From positions 886,001 through 950,000 of the forward strand of contig NZ_CP018822.1 of assembly GCF_002000985.1 (NCBI RefSeq): 64,000 bases of DNA, in the 5' to 3' direction. The translations under genes and the position numbers were made by a program. Below are positions 63,364-64,000 of this stretch, one piece after another; the stretch's first letter is position 1, and each line of letters begins with the position of its first letter. The stretch is from Streptococcus gallolyticus subsp. gallolyticus DSM 16831. GTDB taxonomy: Bacteria; Bacillota; Bacilli; Lactobacillales; Streptococcaceae. The notes under the pieces are model-generated. The model had not been told where the DNA came from and made no database searches. It worked only from the letters and a program-made list of their open reading frames with translations.

Positions 63364-63871
63364 GAAGAAAACAATAATTGTCTCTGTTATAATTGTTCTC
63401 CTTGTGCTTGTTGCTTCGTTTTTTGGTTACCGAACTTATCGTTATTATGATTTTAAAAGGGCTTATGAAAAGGGAACAACTTATGAGCAGTTAGATGTTT
63501 TGATGAACAGTAAACGCTATGTGAAAGCTGTCAGAAAAGCAGGATACCAAGTTGAACAATCTGATGTTTTTATGTATGGTCGTATTCCGTGGTTAGTGAT
63601 TGATGAGAAAGATAATCTGGAAGTGAAATCTCCAGGAGAGACTATTGCAGTCTCTTTTGTAGCAAATGTAGATTCAATTGGAAAAGTAAATGCATTCTGG
63701 GTTTTGAACAATAAATTAAAGATTCAAGATTCTCTCTACTACCCTATTCAAGAGGACGGTAGTGATGGCGAGAGAGTAGAGCTTTCAACATCAGAGGAGC
63801 AAAAACTTTTAAAGGAAGTTAAGAAAGAGATAACTGATATGCTCAAATCGGTTTATGAATCAGCTTATTAG
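63353..63871 (+). CDS. TipC-like membrane-anchored immunity protein, copy B
   Basis: 172 codons. Same anchor and first outer segment as copy A (KKTIIVSVIIVLLVLVASF, YDFKRAYEKGTTYEQLDVLM), but the rest (from about residue 60, DVFMYGRIPWLVIDEKDNLEV) diverges strongly, while the C-terminal helix KKEITDMLKSVYESAY is again similar. Uses the SD CGAGGAG of the orphan toxin tail. Probably protects against a toxin variant not encoded here. Confidence 0.78.
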   Translation: MSNRKKTIIVSVIIVLLVLVASFFGYRTYRYYDFKRAYEKGTTYEQLDVLMNSKRYVKAVRKAGYQVEQSDVFMYGRIPWLVIDEKDNLEVKSPGETIAVSFVANVDSIGKVNAFWVLNNKLKIQDSLYYPIQEDGSDGERVELSTSEEQKLLKEVKKEITDMLKSVYESAY

Positions 63872-63879
63872 AGGTAAAA

Positions 63880-64000
63880 ATGTCAAATAGGAAGAAAACA
63901 CTAATTATCTCTGCCATAGTTGTTCTCATTGTGCTTGTTACTTCGTTTTTTGGTTACCGAGCTTATCGCTATCATGATTTTAAAAGGGCTTATGAAAAGG
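63880..64000 (+). CDS. TipC-like immunity protein, copy C, cut by window end
   Basis: About 40 codons visible, MSNRKKTLIISAIVVLIVLV onward to YHDFKRAYEK, again the shared anchor and start. It follows copy B by 8 nt with SD GAGGT, and no toxin tail precedes it. The variable domain lies beyond the window. Confidence 0.8.
   Translation, partial: MSNRKKTLIISAIVVLIVLVTSFFGYRAYRYHDFKRAYEK

Overview
The window is a low-GC Firmicute chromosome segment. I read it as Streptococcus, most likely the S. bovis/equinus complex (gallolyticus, infantarius, lutetiensis, equinus). This rests on streptococcal gene blocks (GNAT-pheT, rexB-rexA, hflX-rnz-SDR-recJ, nth-trmK-nif3, rmlA-rmlC-rmlB), a 551-codon PavA/FbpA-type RqcH, streptococcal MET-boxes and a bile salt hydrolase. 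The species call is inference from content, not a search.

Layout. 1-9.9 kb: GNAT end, pheT and the RexAB recombination nuclease. 10-12.3 kb: MET-box controlled cobalamin-independent methionine synthase-like gene, a PHP phosphatase and DUF3042. 12.5-19.4 kb: housekeeping run miaA, hflX, unknown, rnz, SDR, recJ. 19.5-28.1 kb: accessory block with an anchored secreted-domain protein, a Gly/Pro-rich small protein, a condensation-fold acyltransferase, a CPBP protease, bile salt hydrolase, DinB protein and a TetR-controlled ABC-2 exporter. 28.2-36.2 kb: apt, metA (two MET-boxes), dnaD, nth, trmK, nif3, dTDP-rhamnose genes and a small HD hydrolase. 36.3-46 kb: Nudix, AI-2E-type membrane protein, TPR protein, ArsR/flavin oxidoreductase pair, the acetoin genes alsS-alsD and an amino acid permease. 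46-57.5 kb: RqcH, then a divergent locus with a frameshifted LysR regulator, an amino-acid ABC transporter, an amidinohydrolase, an aminotransferase, an IS110-family insertion, a 2-hydroxyacid dehydrogenase and a RocB-like M20 peptidase. 57.5-60.5 kb: tryptophan-type ABC transporter behind a leader-peptide attenuator. 60.6-64 kb: type VII secretion LXG toxin cassette with three tandem immunity-like genes, the last cut by the window end.

Most unusual signals: (a) a 257-nt inverted-repeat-closed RNA candidate upstream of the IS110 transposase, whose base pairing is good only on the transposase strand, as expected of a bridge RNA; (b) an array of immunity-like genes with near-identical anchors and divergent outer domains, carrying a duplicated orphan 3' end of the toxin gene; (c) several genes (rnz and rqcH most clearly, also rmlB, pheT and an 81-codon gene) whose Shine-Dalgarno is separated from the start codon by a hairpin that would bring them together; (d) a 15-codon leader peptide with two Trp codons followed by alternative hairpins and a terminator ahead of trpXYZ.

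The genes connect through methionine supply (MET-boxes at metA and the MetE-like gene, with matching promoter spacing), gut adaptation (bile salt hydrolase, rhamnose sugar supply, acetoin) and inter-bacterial competition (LXG cassette).
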